A stretch of 64,000 nt of DNA from Skermanella aerolata KACC 11604 (GTDB lineage: Bacteria > Pseudomonadota > Alphaproteobacteria > Azospirillales > Azospirillaceae): the NCBI RefSeq assembly GCF_000936425.1, contig NZ_AVFK01000002.1:124001-188000 (forward strand), read 5' to 3'. The position numbers and the translations under genes were made by a program. Positions within the stretch are counted from its first letter, which is position 1. Every line of letters begins with the position of its first letter. This document shows, piece by piece, positions 51,302 to 60,434 of the stretch. A model generated the notes under the pieces. It was given only the letters and a program-made list of their open reading frames with translations, ran no database searches and was not told the origin of the DNA.

Positions 51302-51913
51302 TCAGCAGTGGGGTGCTGTATGCCGGTACCGGAGGAAAACCGAATGCCGGGACTGGTCATGGGGAAGAGCAGGGCCAGTGCGAGCTCCATCGTCGATGCC
51401 TCGAAGCAGGGGGCCGGCGCGCATCGGGATCAGGCACGCCTCGGCCGATCCTGCATTTCCCCGACGAAGGTCCTCACGACGAGTTTCCGCAGAACCGGCA
51501 GCGCGATACATGAGGCGGTCTAGACCAAGGGTCTTGTCGTATTCTGCTGCGTAGCGGAACTCCGCCGATCTGAGCGAGAGGCGGTCGGCGCTGCGCAGGT
51601 TGCGGGCGACCATGAGCCGGGCGGGGGCGGAGAGGTCGAAGGGCACGGCGCGGACCGCGACCGGATCGGGGTGTCCTGCCTTCCGCGCCTCGTCGAGCGA
51701 GCGGGAAACGCGCTGGGCCAGCGTGGCGGGGGAGGCGCCGGCGGCGGCTTTCGGCACGGTGGCGAAAGCCTCCTGCGCCAGCAGGGTCCCTTGGGGGGAC
51801 GCGAAGAATAAAGGCGACCGGGCGGTGTATTCAGCCAGCAGCCGGGTGGCGCTGTCGGCAGCCGGCCCGTTCGGCGGTAGTACCGCCGGCTGTGATACCG
51901 CGCTTCTTCTCAT
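51302..51913 (-). pseudogene. Isochorismate synthase, N-terminal remnant (DhbC/EntC-like)
   Basis: The frame of 203 residues begins like EntC/DhbC: LFFASPQGTLLAQEAFATV, LAQRVSRSLDEARKAG and DPVAVRAVPFDLSAPARL. Similarity fades after about residue 112, and the chorismate-binding C-terminal two thirds (normally to ~390-400 residues) are missing. The remaining tail (RYAAEYDKTLGLDRLMY...) is not part of the family. A good AGGAG site precedes ATG 51913, 11 bases after the ABC ATPase gene, so it belongs to the same operon. Isochorismate synthase makes the catechol precursor of siderophores; this fragment cannot be active. Confidence 0.75.
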
Positions 51914-51923
51914 CGGTGTTCTC

Positions 51924-52745
51924 CTATTGAAAAGGGGTCGCGGCCCTGCCCGCATCGGGCAAGGCGCGGTCGGCCAGAACAAGGCGGAAACCTCGGGAGC
52001 ACTGTTCCACCCGCGCCTCGATGCCGTAGGCATGGCGGAGCACGTCGGAGTCCAGGGCATGGGTCGGAGGGCCGGACGCCAGGACGCGGCCGTGGCCTAG
52101 AACGACCACGTGGTCGCAGAACCTGAGCGCCAGATTGATGTCGTGGATGGCGATGACGCAGATCGACCGTTCGGCATCGGCAATGCGCCGCACCGTTTCG
52201 AGCACGGTAAGCTGCCAGCGGAGGTCGAGCGCGCTGGTCGGCTCGTCCAGCAGCAGCAGGCGTGGATTGCGGACCAGCACCTGCGCCAGCCCGATCATCT
52301 GGCGCTGGCCGCCTGACAGCTCGCGCAGCCGCCGCAGGGCCAGCGGGCGCAGGCCCAGCGTGTCGAAGACGCGCTCGATCGACGCTTCCACATGGTCGCG
52401 CGGGGTATCGGGCCTGACCGCTCGCACGGCGCTGAGCACCGCTTCATAGGCGACCAGCGAACTGCCCTGGGGCAGCGCCTGGGGCAGGTAGCCCACCGCA
52501 TGGACCCGCTGTTCCAGGGGCATGCCGACAAGGTCCTGTCCGTTCAGGATGATCTGCCCGGAAGGCCGTCCCGTCGCTCCGCCAAGGCCCGCCATCGCCT
52601 TCAGCAGGGTCGACTTGCCGGCGCCGTTGGCGCCGAGCAGCGCCACGACCGATCCGGGCGCCACGGCGGGAAGATCGAGACCGGACAGCACCGCCCGCCC
52701 GCCATAGCCGACCGAAATGCCGTTTAGGGAAAGACCGGCGCTCAC
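51924..52745 (-). CDS. Iron-siderophore ABC transporter ATP-binding protein (FecE-like)
   Basis: The 273-residue ATPase has Walker A GANGAGKST near residues 38-46, YLPQALPQGSSL, signature LSGGQRQ, Walker B LLLLDEPTSALD and switch His in IAIHDINLAL. It is the FecE/FepC branch for ferric chelates. The start is GTG at 52745, overlapping the permease stop (GTGA). The ATPase frame is intact although its permease partner is interrupted. It is therefore probably non-functional in uptake unless the nonsense codon is read through. Confidence 0.92.
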   Translation of the reverse strand: MSAGLSLNGISVGYGGRAVLSGLDLPAVAPGSVVALLGANGAGKSTLLKAMAGLGGATGRPSGQIILNGQDLVGMPLEQRVHAVGYLPQALPQGSSLVAYEAVLSAVRAVRPDTPRDHVEASIERVFDTLGLRPLALRRLRELSGGQRQMIGLAQVLVRNPRLLLLDEPTSALDLRWQLTVLETVRRIADAERSICVIAIHDINLALRFCDHVVVLGHGRVLASGPPTHALDSDVLRHAYGIEARVEQCSRGFRLVLADRALPDAGRAATPFQ

Positions 52746-53815
52746 AGCTTCCGCCCCTGGGTCAGGATCAGCGTCATGAACAGGGGGATGCCGACCAGCG
52801 CCATGACGATGCCTACCGGCAGGATCAGGCCCGGAATCAGGTTCTTGCTGGCGATGGACGCCAGCGACAGCAGGAGCGCCCCCGCCAGCGCGCTGCCCGG
52901 CAGGTAGAAGCGGTGGTCCTCTCCCAGGGCCAGACGGGCGATGTGCGGACGGACCAGCCCGATGAAGCCGATGGTGCCGACGAAGGCCACGGCGCCGGCG
53001 GCCAGGATGCTGACCCGCAGCAGCACCCGGAGCCGCAGGGTCTCCACCGAAATACCGAAGCTCTTGGCCTGATCCTCGCCGCCGCGCAGCGCCGTCATGG
53101 CCCAGACCTTGCGCATCGACAGCGGCAGGCAGACCCCCAGCACGGCAGCCACCACCGCGACCTTGTCCCAGGTCGAGCGGCCCAAGCTGCCCATCGTCCA
53201 GAACACCATCTGCTGCAAGGCGTCGGTACTGGCGACGTACTGCACCAGCCAGAGCAGGGCGTTCATCGCGAACAGCATGGCGATGCCGAACAGCACGACG
53301 GTATCGGTCGTGGCGCCGAAGCTGCGGGCCAGCATCTGGATGATCATGACGGACCCGACGGCGAACACGAAGGCTCCCGCCGGTATCAGATAGGTGGCGC
53401 CGATCCCCGGAACGCTGAGGTCCATCACGATGACGAGGGAGGCTCCCAGCGTCGCGGCGGCCGATACGCCCAGCGTGAAGGGGCTGGCCAGCGGGTTGTT
53501 GAGGACGGTCTGCATCTCCGCCCCCGCCAATCCCAGTGCGGCACCCACCAGCACCGCCATCGCGGCGAAGGGTAGCCGCAGGTCTCACAGGGTAACGGCC
53601 TGTCCGCGCGGCAGGGCGCCGCGGTCGAGCAGCCCGGTCACGATGTCCGCCACCGAAAGCGGCGACGGGCCGGTCGCCACGTCGAACAGCACCGATACCA
53701 GCAGTGCCGCGACCAGGATGCCGATGACGGCAAGCCTGCTCCAGACGAACCGGCCGTAAAGCCGTGCCAGCGGCGCGGCTCCGGCATCGGCCGTATTGGT
53801 ATGCGCCCGGCTCAC
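52742..53815 (-). pseudogene. FecCD-type iron-siderophore permease with in-frame TGA
   Basis: The full frame of 357 codons encodes a FecCD permease: an N-terminal helix (SRLAVIGILVAALLVSVLFDV), LRLPFAAMAVLVGAALGLAGAEMQTVLNNPLASPFTLGVS, and LRVSILAAGAVAFVGTIGFIGLVRPHIARL. At 53585-53587 a TGA interrupts the segment where family members read WD(I/L)RLPR, so TGG to TGA is likely. No frame change occurs. Re-initiation at ATG 53560 would lose the first helix region. GTG at 53815 overlaps the binding-protein stop (GTGA). Confidence 0.87.
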
Positions 53816-54930
53816 TTGAGGTCGATCCAGTAGGTGCCGGTGGCCGCTACCGGCTGGAAGCGCCGATACAGCGTGCGCAGGGTCTCGCCGGGGTCGAGAT
53901 CGGCGAACAGGGCAGGGTGGAACCACTTGGCGAAAGCCTGGACGGCGGCGACATTGAAGGGGGAATTGTAGAAGTGATGCCAGATCGCATGGGCGCGCCC
54001 GGACCTGACGGCGTCCAGATCGGCGATCCCCGGCCTGCCGGTGGCGCGGGCCAGCGTTTCGCGGGCCAAGTCCGGCGGCACATCCGCCCCAAGAGCGACG
54101 CGCCGGGGTGCCTTGGCCGCACCCGCCGCCGAGCCGATCGCGGTGGCGATATAGATGTCCGGCTGCTGCGCCAGCAGGTATTCCAGATTGATCGTGCCGC
54201 TGGGGCCGGGCACCAGGGCGGTGGCGATGTTGGTTCCGCCCGCCTTCTCGATGAACCGGCCCATCATGCCGTTTCCCATCGTGGCGCAGCACTCTTCGGT
54301 CCGGCCGACCCGCGATTCCAGGAAGACCCTGGGACGCGCGCCCACCCTGGCCAGCCGATCCGTCACCAGCTTCAACTGCTCATCGTAGTATGCCGTGAAT
54401 TCCGCAGCCTCCGCCTCGCGGCCCAGCAGCCTGCCCAGCAGGTCGATGCTGCGCGGCGTGTTGACCAGCGGGTCCTTGCGGAAGTCGATGAACGCCACGG
54501 CGATGCCCGCCGCCTCCAACTGGGCGACGGTTTCGATGTTCTTGGGCGATGGGCTGTGCCCCTCCAACGCGAAGATCGCGAGATCGGGGGCAAGGGCGAT
54601 GGCTTTTTCGACGCTGAAGCTGTCGCCCGACGCCTGTCCGACCTGCGTGATTTTTCCCAGATCCGGGAACCGGTCGAGGTATTGCTGATACCCGGTGGGG
54701 TCGAGCAGGGTGAATTCGCCCATCATGCCGACCACGCGCTTCAGCGGGTCGGTCCGGTCAAGGATGGCAAGCGTCGGCAGATACCGGCCTTCGCCCAGGA
54801 TGATGCGCTCCACCCTGGCGGGGAATGTCACCGTGCGCCCGGCCAGATCGATGACTTCGGCTGCTGCAGCCGGCTGCATCCACGCAGCCGTCAGCAGCAA
54901 CCCCATGACGAGCAGAACCGCCCTGATCAT
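53812..54930 (-). CDS. Iron-siderophore ABC transporter substrate-binding protein
   Basis: The 372-residue protein has a signal peptide (AVLLVMGLLLTAAWMQPAAAA). A periplasmic binding fold of the FepB/BtuF type follows: IDLAGRTVTFPARVERIILGEGRYLPTLAIL, APDLAIFALEGH, NTPRSIDLLGRLLGREAEA and GGTNIATAL. It should bind ferric chelates. ATG at 54930 has AAGGG about 10 bases upstream. It is the first ABC gene downstream of the TonB receptor, about 60 bases after it. Reading frame and length are normal. Confidence 0.9.
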   Translation of the reverse strand: MIRAVLLVMGLLLTAAWMQPAAAAEVIDLAGRTVTFPARVERIILGEGRYLPTLAILDRTDPLKRVVGMMGEFTLLDPTGYQQYLDRFPDLGKITQVGQASGDSFSVEKAIALAPDLAIFALEGHSPSPKNIETVAQLEAAGIAVAFIDFRKDPLVNTPRSIDLLGRLLGREAEAAEFTAYYDEQLKLVTDRLARVGARPRVFLESRVGRTEECCATMGNGMMGRFIEKAGGTNIATALVPGPSGTINLEYLLAQQPDIYIATAIGSAAGAAKAPRRVALGADVPPDLARETLARATGRPGIADLDAVRSGRAHAIWHHFYNSPFNVAAVQAFAKWFHPALFADLDPGETLRTLYRRFQPVAATGTYWIDLK

Positions 54931-54993
54931 GAAATTCAACCCTTCATTCTATCGGAACAGTTATTTGACGGCAGTGTGTCGTCAGCCGCCGTG

Positions 54994-57153
54994 TCAGAAC
55001 TTGGCCGATACTTTCAGCCATGCGCTGCGCGGTTCACCGTAGTAGTTGAATACGGTCGAACTCGCGGCCCGCGAGTAGTATTTCTTGTCGAGGATATTGT
55101 TGACCGAGAAGGTAGCACTGACGTTCTCGGTCACCTCGTAGCCGACCTGGGCGTCGAACAGCATGTAGCCGTCCTGTATCCAGCGGGTGGCCCCGGACTG
55201 GCCGTAGTAGCTGGAAACCGCCTTGGCGCCTCCCCCGACGCTGAAACCGTCCAGCGGGCCTTCGAAGGCATAGCGGGCGAACAGGTTGACCGTGTGCTTC
55301 GGCGTCCAGGTGTTGAAGACCTGACCGACCTGCGCCGGCGTGCCGGTCAGATACTCGCTGAGCAGGTAGGAGTAGCTGGAGAAGACGCTCAAGCCCGGCA
55401 GCGGTTCGCCGCTGACTTCAATCTCGATCCCCTGGGATTCGACTTCGCCGGCGGCATTGGACACGCCCGGAGTGGTGAGGTCGGCGACGGCCCGGTTCTC
55501 GTCCCTGGTGCGGAAGAACGCCAGGGTCGATGTCAGCGCACCGTCGAGGAACTCGCCCTTCACGCCGGTTTCATACTGACTGCCGACGCGCGGGGCGAGC
55601 GGACGGCCATCCCGGCCAGTGGCGGTCTGCGGCTGGAAGATGTCGGTATAGCTGACATAGGCGGAAATCGTGTCGGTCAGGTCGTAAATCAAGCCGAGCT
55701 GAGGCGTGAACTTGCCGTTCACTTCGCTCTTGGTCTTGACGTTGTTGACCAGATTAGTCGATTCCAGGCTGTAGTAGCTGAGCCTGCCGCCCAGGACGGC
55801 GGTCACCGGCGTCAGCGGCTTGATCCGCGCCTGGGCATAACCGGAAACCTGCTCCGGCACGTTCCGGGTGCGCGTGGTGAAGGCGATAGCCGGTTCGGCG
55901 ATGTTGGTCGCCGGTTTGAACACATTGACGGTGCCTGCGGGGTTCGCGGTACCCTGGTACATCCGCTGATCGTAGCGGCGGTAATCGGTGCCGACGACGA
56001 TGTTGTGGGTCTGGCCCAGGAACGGAACCGGCTTGCTGACATGGGCGTCCATGGCGCGCGAAGTTTCCTCGTAGTCGCGCGCCAGGGCCGTCATGCCGAC
56101 CGAATTGGTCACCGGATTGACGGCGGTGCGGGCATAGGCATATTTGAAGTCGGCGTCGCGATCGACATAGCGCAGCGCCACGCGGGCTTCCCCGCCATCG
56201 TCGAAACGGTGCTCCAGATCGACGATGCCCTCGTTCGACGAATTCTCGAACCGGTTCCAGTCCGCACCGATGAAGGTGGAGCGCCGGACGTCCAGCAGCC
56301 TTCCATCGGCATAGGCCGGCAGGCCGTTGAACGGGGTGATGTCCTTCTCTTGATGGGACGCCGCGAAGGACAGCGTGGTCTGTTCCGTCAGGTCAACCTC
56401 GACCGTGCCATAGCCGAGCTTGCTCTTGTTGTCGGTGACGTCGACAAAGGTGTCCTGGTCCTGCATCGCCACGACGCCGCGTGCCCGGACCCGGCCGGAC
56501 CCGCTCACCGGGCCGGTGATGTCGGCCTCGCCCCGGTAGCCCTGCCAGGACCCTGCCGTGACGGACCCGCTGGCCCCGAACTTGTCGAGTGCCCGTTTCC
56601 GCGCCAGATTGACCGAGCCGCCCGGTTCGCCGGTACCGGCGAAAAGGCCGGACGGGCCGCGCAGCACCTCGATCCGGTCGAACATGGCGAGGTCCGGCTG
56701 CGTGCCGTAGACGCTGGAAATGGGCGAAGGCAGCCCATCGACCATGTAGGAATCCAGTTCGTAGCCACGGGAGAACAGGCTGGAACGCCCCTGATCGTTG
56801 GACAGCACGGTGGTCCCGGTCGAGCGCCGCAGGGCGTCTTCCAGCCGTGTCATGTTCTGGTCTTCGATCCGCTGCCGGGTGATGACGCTGACCGATTGCG
56901 GGATATCGCGAAGCCGCGTCGGTCCCTTGGAGCCGGCGGAAGCCAGCGGGCTGGCGAAGGAGCCGGTCCCTTCGGTCGTGGCCGGCGCCCGAGGCGCCTA
57001 TCCGTCGATCGTCACCGGATCGAGCTGGATCACGTCGCCTTCCGGCTGGGCGCTGGCTGCCGGTGCGATGGCGCCTGCGGAAATCAGCGCGGCGGTCAAC
57101 CCAAGCCGCAAACACACCCTGCTCATCGACGCTTCAATTCCATCCCGGCTCAT
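54994..57153 (-). pseudogene. TonB-dependent siderophore receptor with in-frame TAG
   Basis: The full frame is 720 codons. A signal peptide (RLGLTAALISAGAIAPAASA) and TonB box (VIQLDPVTIDG) are followed by TAG at 56998-57000. The same frame then continues through the plug (LRDIPQSVSVITRQRIEDQN, LDSYMVDGLPSPISSV, FDRIEVLRGPSGLFAGTGEPGGSVNLARKR) and barrel to a C-terminal Phe (AWLKVSAKF). Everything after the stop is well conserved. No STN domain is present. A start at ATG 57126 is also possible. With the nonsense codon, the mature receptor cannot be exported unless the stop is suppressed. Confidence 0.87.
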
Positions 57154-57280
57154 GACAATGCCCCACGATATAAATGCGAATGACTCTTACCCTCATTGAC
57201 GATGGGGAATTGGAACCCGACAGCATTATTTCCAGAAGAGCAAATTTTTTTGCGCGGCGGCTTATCCGGGGTCCGGAGCA

Positions 57281-57790
57281 TCACTGACGAGGGACGCGGC
57301 GCTCGCAATGGCGGAGCGCCCGCATGATGTTCTTCGACACCATGCTGCATGACACGCCAAGCCGCTCCGCCACCTCGGCATGGGTCAGCTTTTCGACCCG
57401 GCTGAGCAGCAGCGCGTCGCGGCAGGACGGCGGAAGCTCGCCCAGGGCTGTCTGGAGCAAGGCCAGCCGCTGGCGGGTTTCCAAGGCCTTGTCGGGGGAA
57501 GGCTGGCTGTCTGCCACATGGTCGGCCACGTCGTCGAGAATGGCATGGTTGCCCCGGCGGCGGTCGCGCCGGGCCAGATCGATGATCAGGTTGCCGACGA
57601 TGCGGCACAGGAACAGCCTTGGCTGCTCCACGGCATCGCAGCCCGTATCGAACTGCGCCATATCGGCGTAGCGCACGAACGCGTCCTGGACCACGTCGGC
57701 GGCGATGTCGCAACGGCCGAGCCTTCGGCAGGCGAAGCTGTACAACTCTTCATGGTACTGGCGAAATAGAGCGTCTAACTGCTTCTGCAT
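57281..57790 (-). CDS. FecI-like extracytoplasmic function sigma factor
   Basis: The 169-residue ECF sigma factor has region 2 (YHEELYSFACRRLGRCDIAADVVQDAFVRYAD, with PRLFLCRIVGNLIIDLARRDRRR) and region 4 (LALLQTALGELPPSCRDALLLSRVEKLTHAEVAERLGVSCSMVSKNIMRALRHC). This matches the FecI subfamily of iron-responsive sigmas. No FecR anti-sigma gene lies beside it, and the adjacent receptor has no STN domain, so the classic signalling chain is absent. It may still drive the siderophore locus. The start could also be GTG at 57802. Confidence 0.88.
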   Translation of the reverse strand: MQKQLDALFRQYHEELYSFACRRLGRCDIAADVVQDAFVRYADMAQFDTGCDAVEQPRLFLCRIVGNLIIDLARRDRRRGNHAILDDVADHVADSQPSPDKALETRQRLALLQTALGELPPSCRDALLLSRVEKLTHAEVAERLGVSCSMVSKNIMRALRHCERRVPRQ

Positions 57791-57802
57791 GAGTCGAAAC
57801 AC

Positions 57803-58665
57803 CGCACCTTTCGGAGGAAAACCGGCTGCACTCAGTTGTGCAGACGAAACGCTCGGGAGGTTGTCGGTTCATGCTAAGTAATTTAATAGTGATCATCAAT
57901 TGCAACGCCAGCAACATGCCAACGTATCGCGGGTGGAGGTGTCAAATCATTCTCGCGGGCGCACCTTCGTTCCCAGTGCTGGATCTTCTGTGGGGTGAAT
58001 CCCTACCCGTTGTGCGAAGTCGGGTGAGACCATGGGAATGCCGGTCGTGGCCGCGATCCCAACGTTGGTGACAATGTCGATACCCCGACCGTTGCGGCTG
58101 GCAGCGGCTTTCGTGCCGGCACATTGCCTTGGCCCTGGTCATCTACTGATGCATTCAGAGGATTCGCAAATCGGCTGGACCGCGCGAGTCCGTGTGGATG
58201 GCGCCGATAGTCAGCATCATCAAGTTCCTATGAACTCAGCATCCAATGCCAAAGCACGCCGGTCACAGCTGTCGACGGATTGCACAATTTCCGGAAGCTC
58301 GGACACGTGAAGTTCGGAGCGGAGGTCGGCGTCGAGTTCCTGAAAAGCTGCTGAACGAAGCAGGGCGTCGCCTGGAATGGGCAGCACCAGCGAGAACGTT
58401 TCTGGATGCCGCCCCATCATGTAGACCTTTCCGGCCTGGGTCGCGATCACGCGCGGATGATCTGGAGCGATCAGGGGAAGATGCGCAAGACGGTACTGCT
58501 CGTCGAGTTGGAGGCCTTCACCGGATGCAAATCGTGTTCGCAAGGATAGTTTGTTCCCCGGAGAGCGGGAAAGGCTATCCTGTCCCTGTGCCGCCTGCGG
58601 CGATATCCTCGTATTGGCACAATACTTTCGTACGCATTCGATGGAGTTCCAGCCTGGAGGAAAAA
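57803..58665. other. Region without a secure gene, possible decayed coding remnants
   Basis: No frame here has both a good start and recognisable family. On the minus strand 57947-58138 is an open stretch of protein-like composition (RGIDIVTNVGIAATTGIP, HPTEDPALGTKVRPRE) with no start codon context. 58220-58543 is another minus-strand frame with only a TTG start. They may be pieces of a decayed gene. The plus-strand end carries the ribosome site of the next gene. Base composition is more mixed than in neighbouring genes. Confidence 0.4.
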
Positions 58666-59493
58666 GTGGCGTTGGATAAAGGTGCTGCGTTTCGAGCGCT
58701 CCACGAAGAGCCCGGCGTGTTCGTTATTCCCAATCCATGGGATACCGGTACGGCGCGCATTCTGGCTGCCATGGGCTTCAAGGCGCTCGCCACCACCAGC
58801 GCCGGCATGGCGTTTTCGCTCGGAGTGCCTGATGGCCACGTGTCCAGGGACGTGATCCTGGATCATTGCCGGACGATCGTCGCCGCCACCTCCCTGCCGG
58901 TTTCGGCCGATCTCGAACGAGGATTCGGCGACAGCCCGGAGAGTGCTGCCGAGACGATCCGCGTTGCCGCCGGCATCGGTCTGGCCGGCGGTTCGCTCGA
59001 GGATCATACCGGGCGCACCGACGATCCGATCTACGATCCGGCGCTGGCCATCGAGCGGATCGAAGCCGCCGCGCAGGCATGCCGCTCGCTCGGCAAGGAC
59101 TTCGTGCTCACCGCCCGGTGCGAGAACTTCCTGTGGGGCCGCCCCGATCTCGATGACACGATCCGGAGGCTGCTAGCCTACGAGAAGGCCGGCGCAGACG
59201 TGCTCTATGCGCCGGGGCTCCCGGATCTCGACACGATCAGGACGGTGTGCAATTCGGTGACGAAGCCGCTGAACGTCGTGATGGGCATGCCGGGAGCGAC
59301 GTTTGGCGTAGCGGAACTGGCGGACGCCGGCGTCAAGCGCATCAGCATCGGCTCCGCCCTGGCACGGCTGGCGTTCGGAGCGTTCGTTGAAGCGGCACGG
59401 GAAATGAAGGAGGAAGGGACCTTCGGCTTTTCGAAGAAGGCCATCGGTTTCGCGGAACTGGAGAAGTTCTTCACCGGCTCTCCGGCATCGTGA
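58666..59493 (+). CDS. Isocitrate lyase/phosphoenolpyruvate mutase family protein
   Basis: The 275-residue TIM-barrel enzyme has the family pattern FVIPNPWDTGTARILAAMGFKALATTSAGMAFSLG, PVSADLERGFGDSPES (metal-binding Asp/Glu), GSLEDHTGR, FVLTARCENFLWG and PLNVVMGMPGATF. It belongs to the 2-methylisocitrate lyase/PEP mutase superfamily branch of unknown substrate (PF13714). The start is GTG at 58666 with GGAGG 5 bases upstream. It is cytoplasmic, alone on its strand, and converges on an SDR gene. Confidence 0.88.
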   Translation: MALDKGAAFRALHEEPGVFVIPNPWDTGTARILAAMGFKALATTSAGMAFSLGVPDGHVSRDVILDHCRTIVAATSLPVSADLERGFGDSPESAAETIRVAAGIGLAGGSLEDHTGRTDDPIYDPALAIERIEAAAQACRSLGKDFVLTARCENFLWGRPDLDDTIRRLLAYEKAGADVLYAPGLPDLDTIRTVCNSVTKPLNVVMGMPGATFGVAELADAGVKRISIGSALARLAFGAFVEAAREMKEEGTFGFSKKAIGFAELEKFFTGSPAS

Positions 59494-59554
59494 CCGGATC
59501 TTGACGGCCGCCTAAGCGGAAGACGGCCGCAAAGCCTCTTCCACCCCGGCGAAC

Positions 59555-59571
59555 CCCAGGTCAAACCTGGG
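59555..59571. repeat. Short palindrome overlapping the SDR stop codon
   Basis: CCCAGGT (59555-59561) and ACCTGGG (59565-59571) flank CAA. Read on the minus strand this is a CC-GG palindrome with a TTTGACC-type centre, like one arm of the repeat element at 11896-12020. It includes the last codons and stop of the SDR gene. Confidence 0.55.
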
Positions 59572-60325
59572 CCATGCCGCCATCGGCGAACATTTCGATG
59601 CCATTGACGAAGCTGCTGTCGTCGGATGCCAGGAAGACCGCAGCCTTGGCGATTTCGTCGGGATCGCCGACGCGGCCCAGCGGCACCTGCGCCGCCAGTT
59701 GATCCACCAGCCCCTGCTGCTGTGCAGCGTCAGGGCCGGCTAGGTCGACCAGACCCGGGGTCCGGATCGGACCGGGGCTGAGCGTATTGACTCGGATTCT
59801 ACGGTCCTTCAGGTCCAGGATCCAGCTGCGGGCGAAATTGCGCACGGCCGCCTTGCTCGCGCTGTAGACGCTGAAAGCCGCCGTGCCCATGCTGCCGGTC
59901 GTGGAGCCTGTCAAGATCACCGAGGCGCCGCGTCCAAGCAGCGGAAGCGCCTTCTGCACCGTGAACAGAACACCCTTCACATTGCGGTTGAAGGTGTCCT
60001 CGTAGTGCTCCTCCGTAATGGCGCCGAGCGGCAGCATGCCGCCACCGCCGGCATTGGCGAACAGCACGTCGATGCGGCCCTTCTCGGCCTGGATTTGGGC
60101 ATAGAGGCGGTCGAGGTCGGCGAGGCTGGACGAGTCGGCCGCGACACCCGTCGCGCTGCCGCCGGCCGCGGCGATCGCGGCGACTGCGGCCTCCAGTTCG
60201 GGCCGGCGGCGCCCGGTGAGATAGACGAAGGCGCCTTCCGCGGCAAAGCGCCTGGCCGTAGCGAGGCCGATGCCGCTGGTGCCACCGGTGACGAGAGCGA
60301 TCTTACCATCGAGCTTGTGAGACAT
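59561..60325 (-). CDS. SDR family oxidoreductase
   Basis: The 254-residue classical short-chain dehydrogenase has the cofactor motif TGGTSGIG (near residues 13-20), the NAG-type motif FANAGGGG, catalytic Ser in [10 protein letters not shown], and YxxxK in [21 protein letters not shown] suggests NADP preference by the Arg pair. It is divergent from a LysR regulator (about 110 bases apart), a layout typical of a regulator and its target. The substrate is unknown. Confidence 0.9.
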   Translation of the reverse strand: MSHKLDGKIALVTGGTSGIGLATARRFAAEGAFVYLTGRRRPELEAAVAAIAAAGGSATGVAADSSSLADLDRLYAQIQAEKGRIDVLFANAGGGGMLPLGAITEEHYEDTFNRNVKGVLFTVQKALPLLGRGASVILTGSTTGSMGTAAFSVYSASKAAVRNFARSWILDLKDRRIRVNTLSPGPIRTPGLVDLAGPDAAQQQGLVDQLAAQVPLGRVGDPDEIAKAAVFLASDDSSFVNGIEMFADGGMAQV

Positions 60326-60434
60326 CTGGAATCTCTTTGTCAGCGTTGGGTGTGTTCTGCATGCCCTCAAAGGTATGGACGGTGGCATCGCGCTGAAATA
60401 GAAATGGCTGGAACTCATCATTGCAGATTTGTCG

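Noticed and set aside
53585-57000. Stop codons in the receptor (TAG) and permease (TGA) read as recoded residues (selenocysteine, pyrrolysine or UGA-Trp)
   Set aside because: No SECIS-like element or other recoding signal is visible, TGA and TAG end many normal genes in the window, and two different stop codons in adjacent genes fit mutation better.
53764-57183. A 1139-codon open frame on the plus strand opposite the siderophore genes
   Set aside because: It is antisense to the binding protein, permease and receptor frames, which have clear families; its translation is Arg/Gly/Asp-rich with no recognisable domain. Long antisense frames are common in very GC-rich genes.
58220-58543. Minus-strand frame of 107 codons (MMGRHPETFSLVLPIPGD...)
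   Set aside because: Only a TTG start without a ribosome site; composition is plausible but no family is recognised, so it is left in the description of the gap instead of being called a gene.
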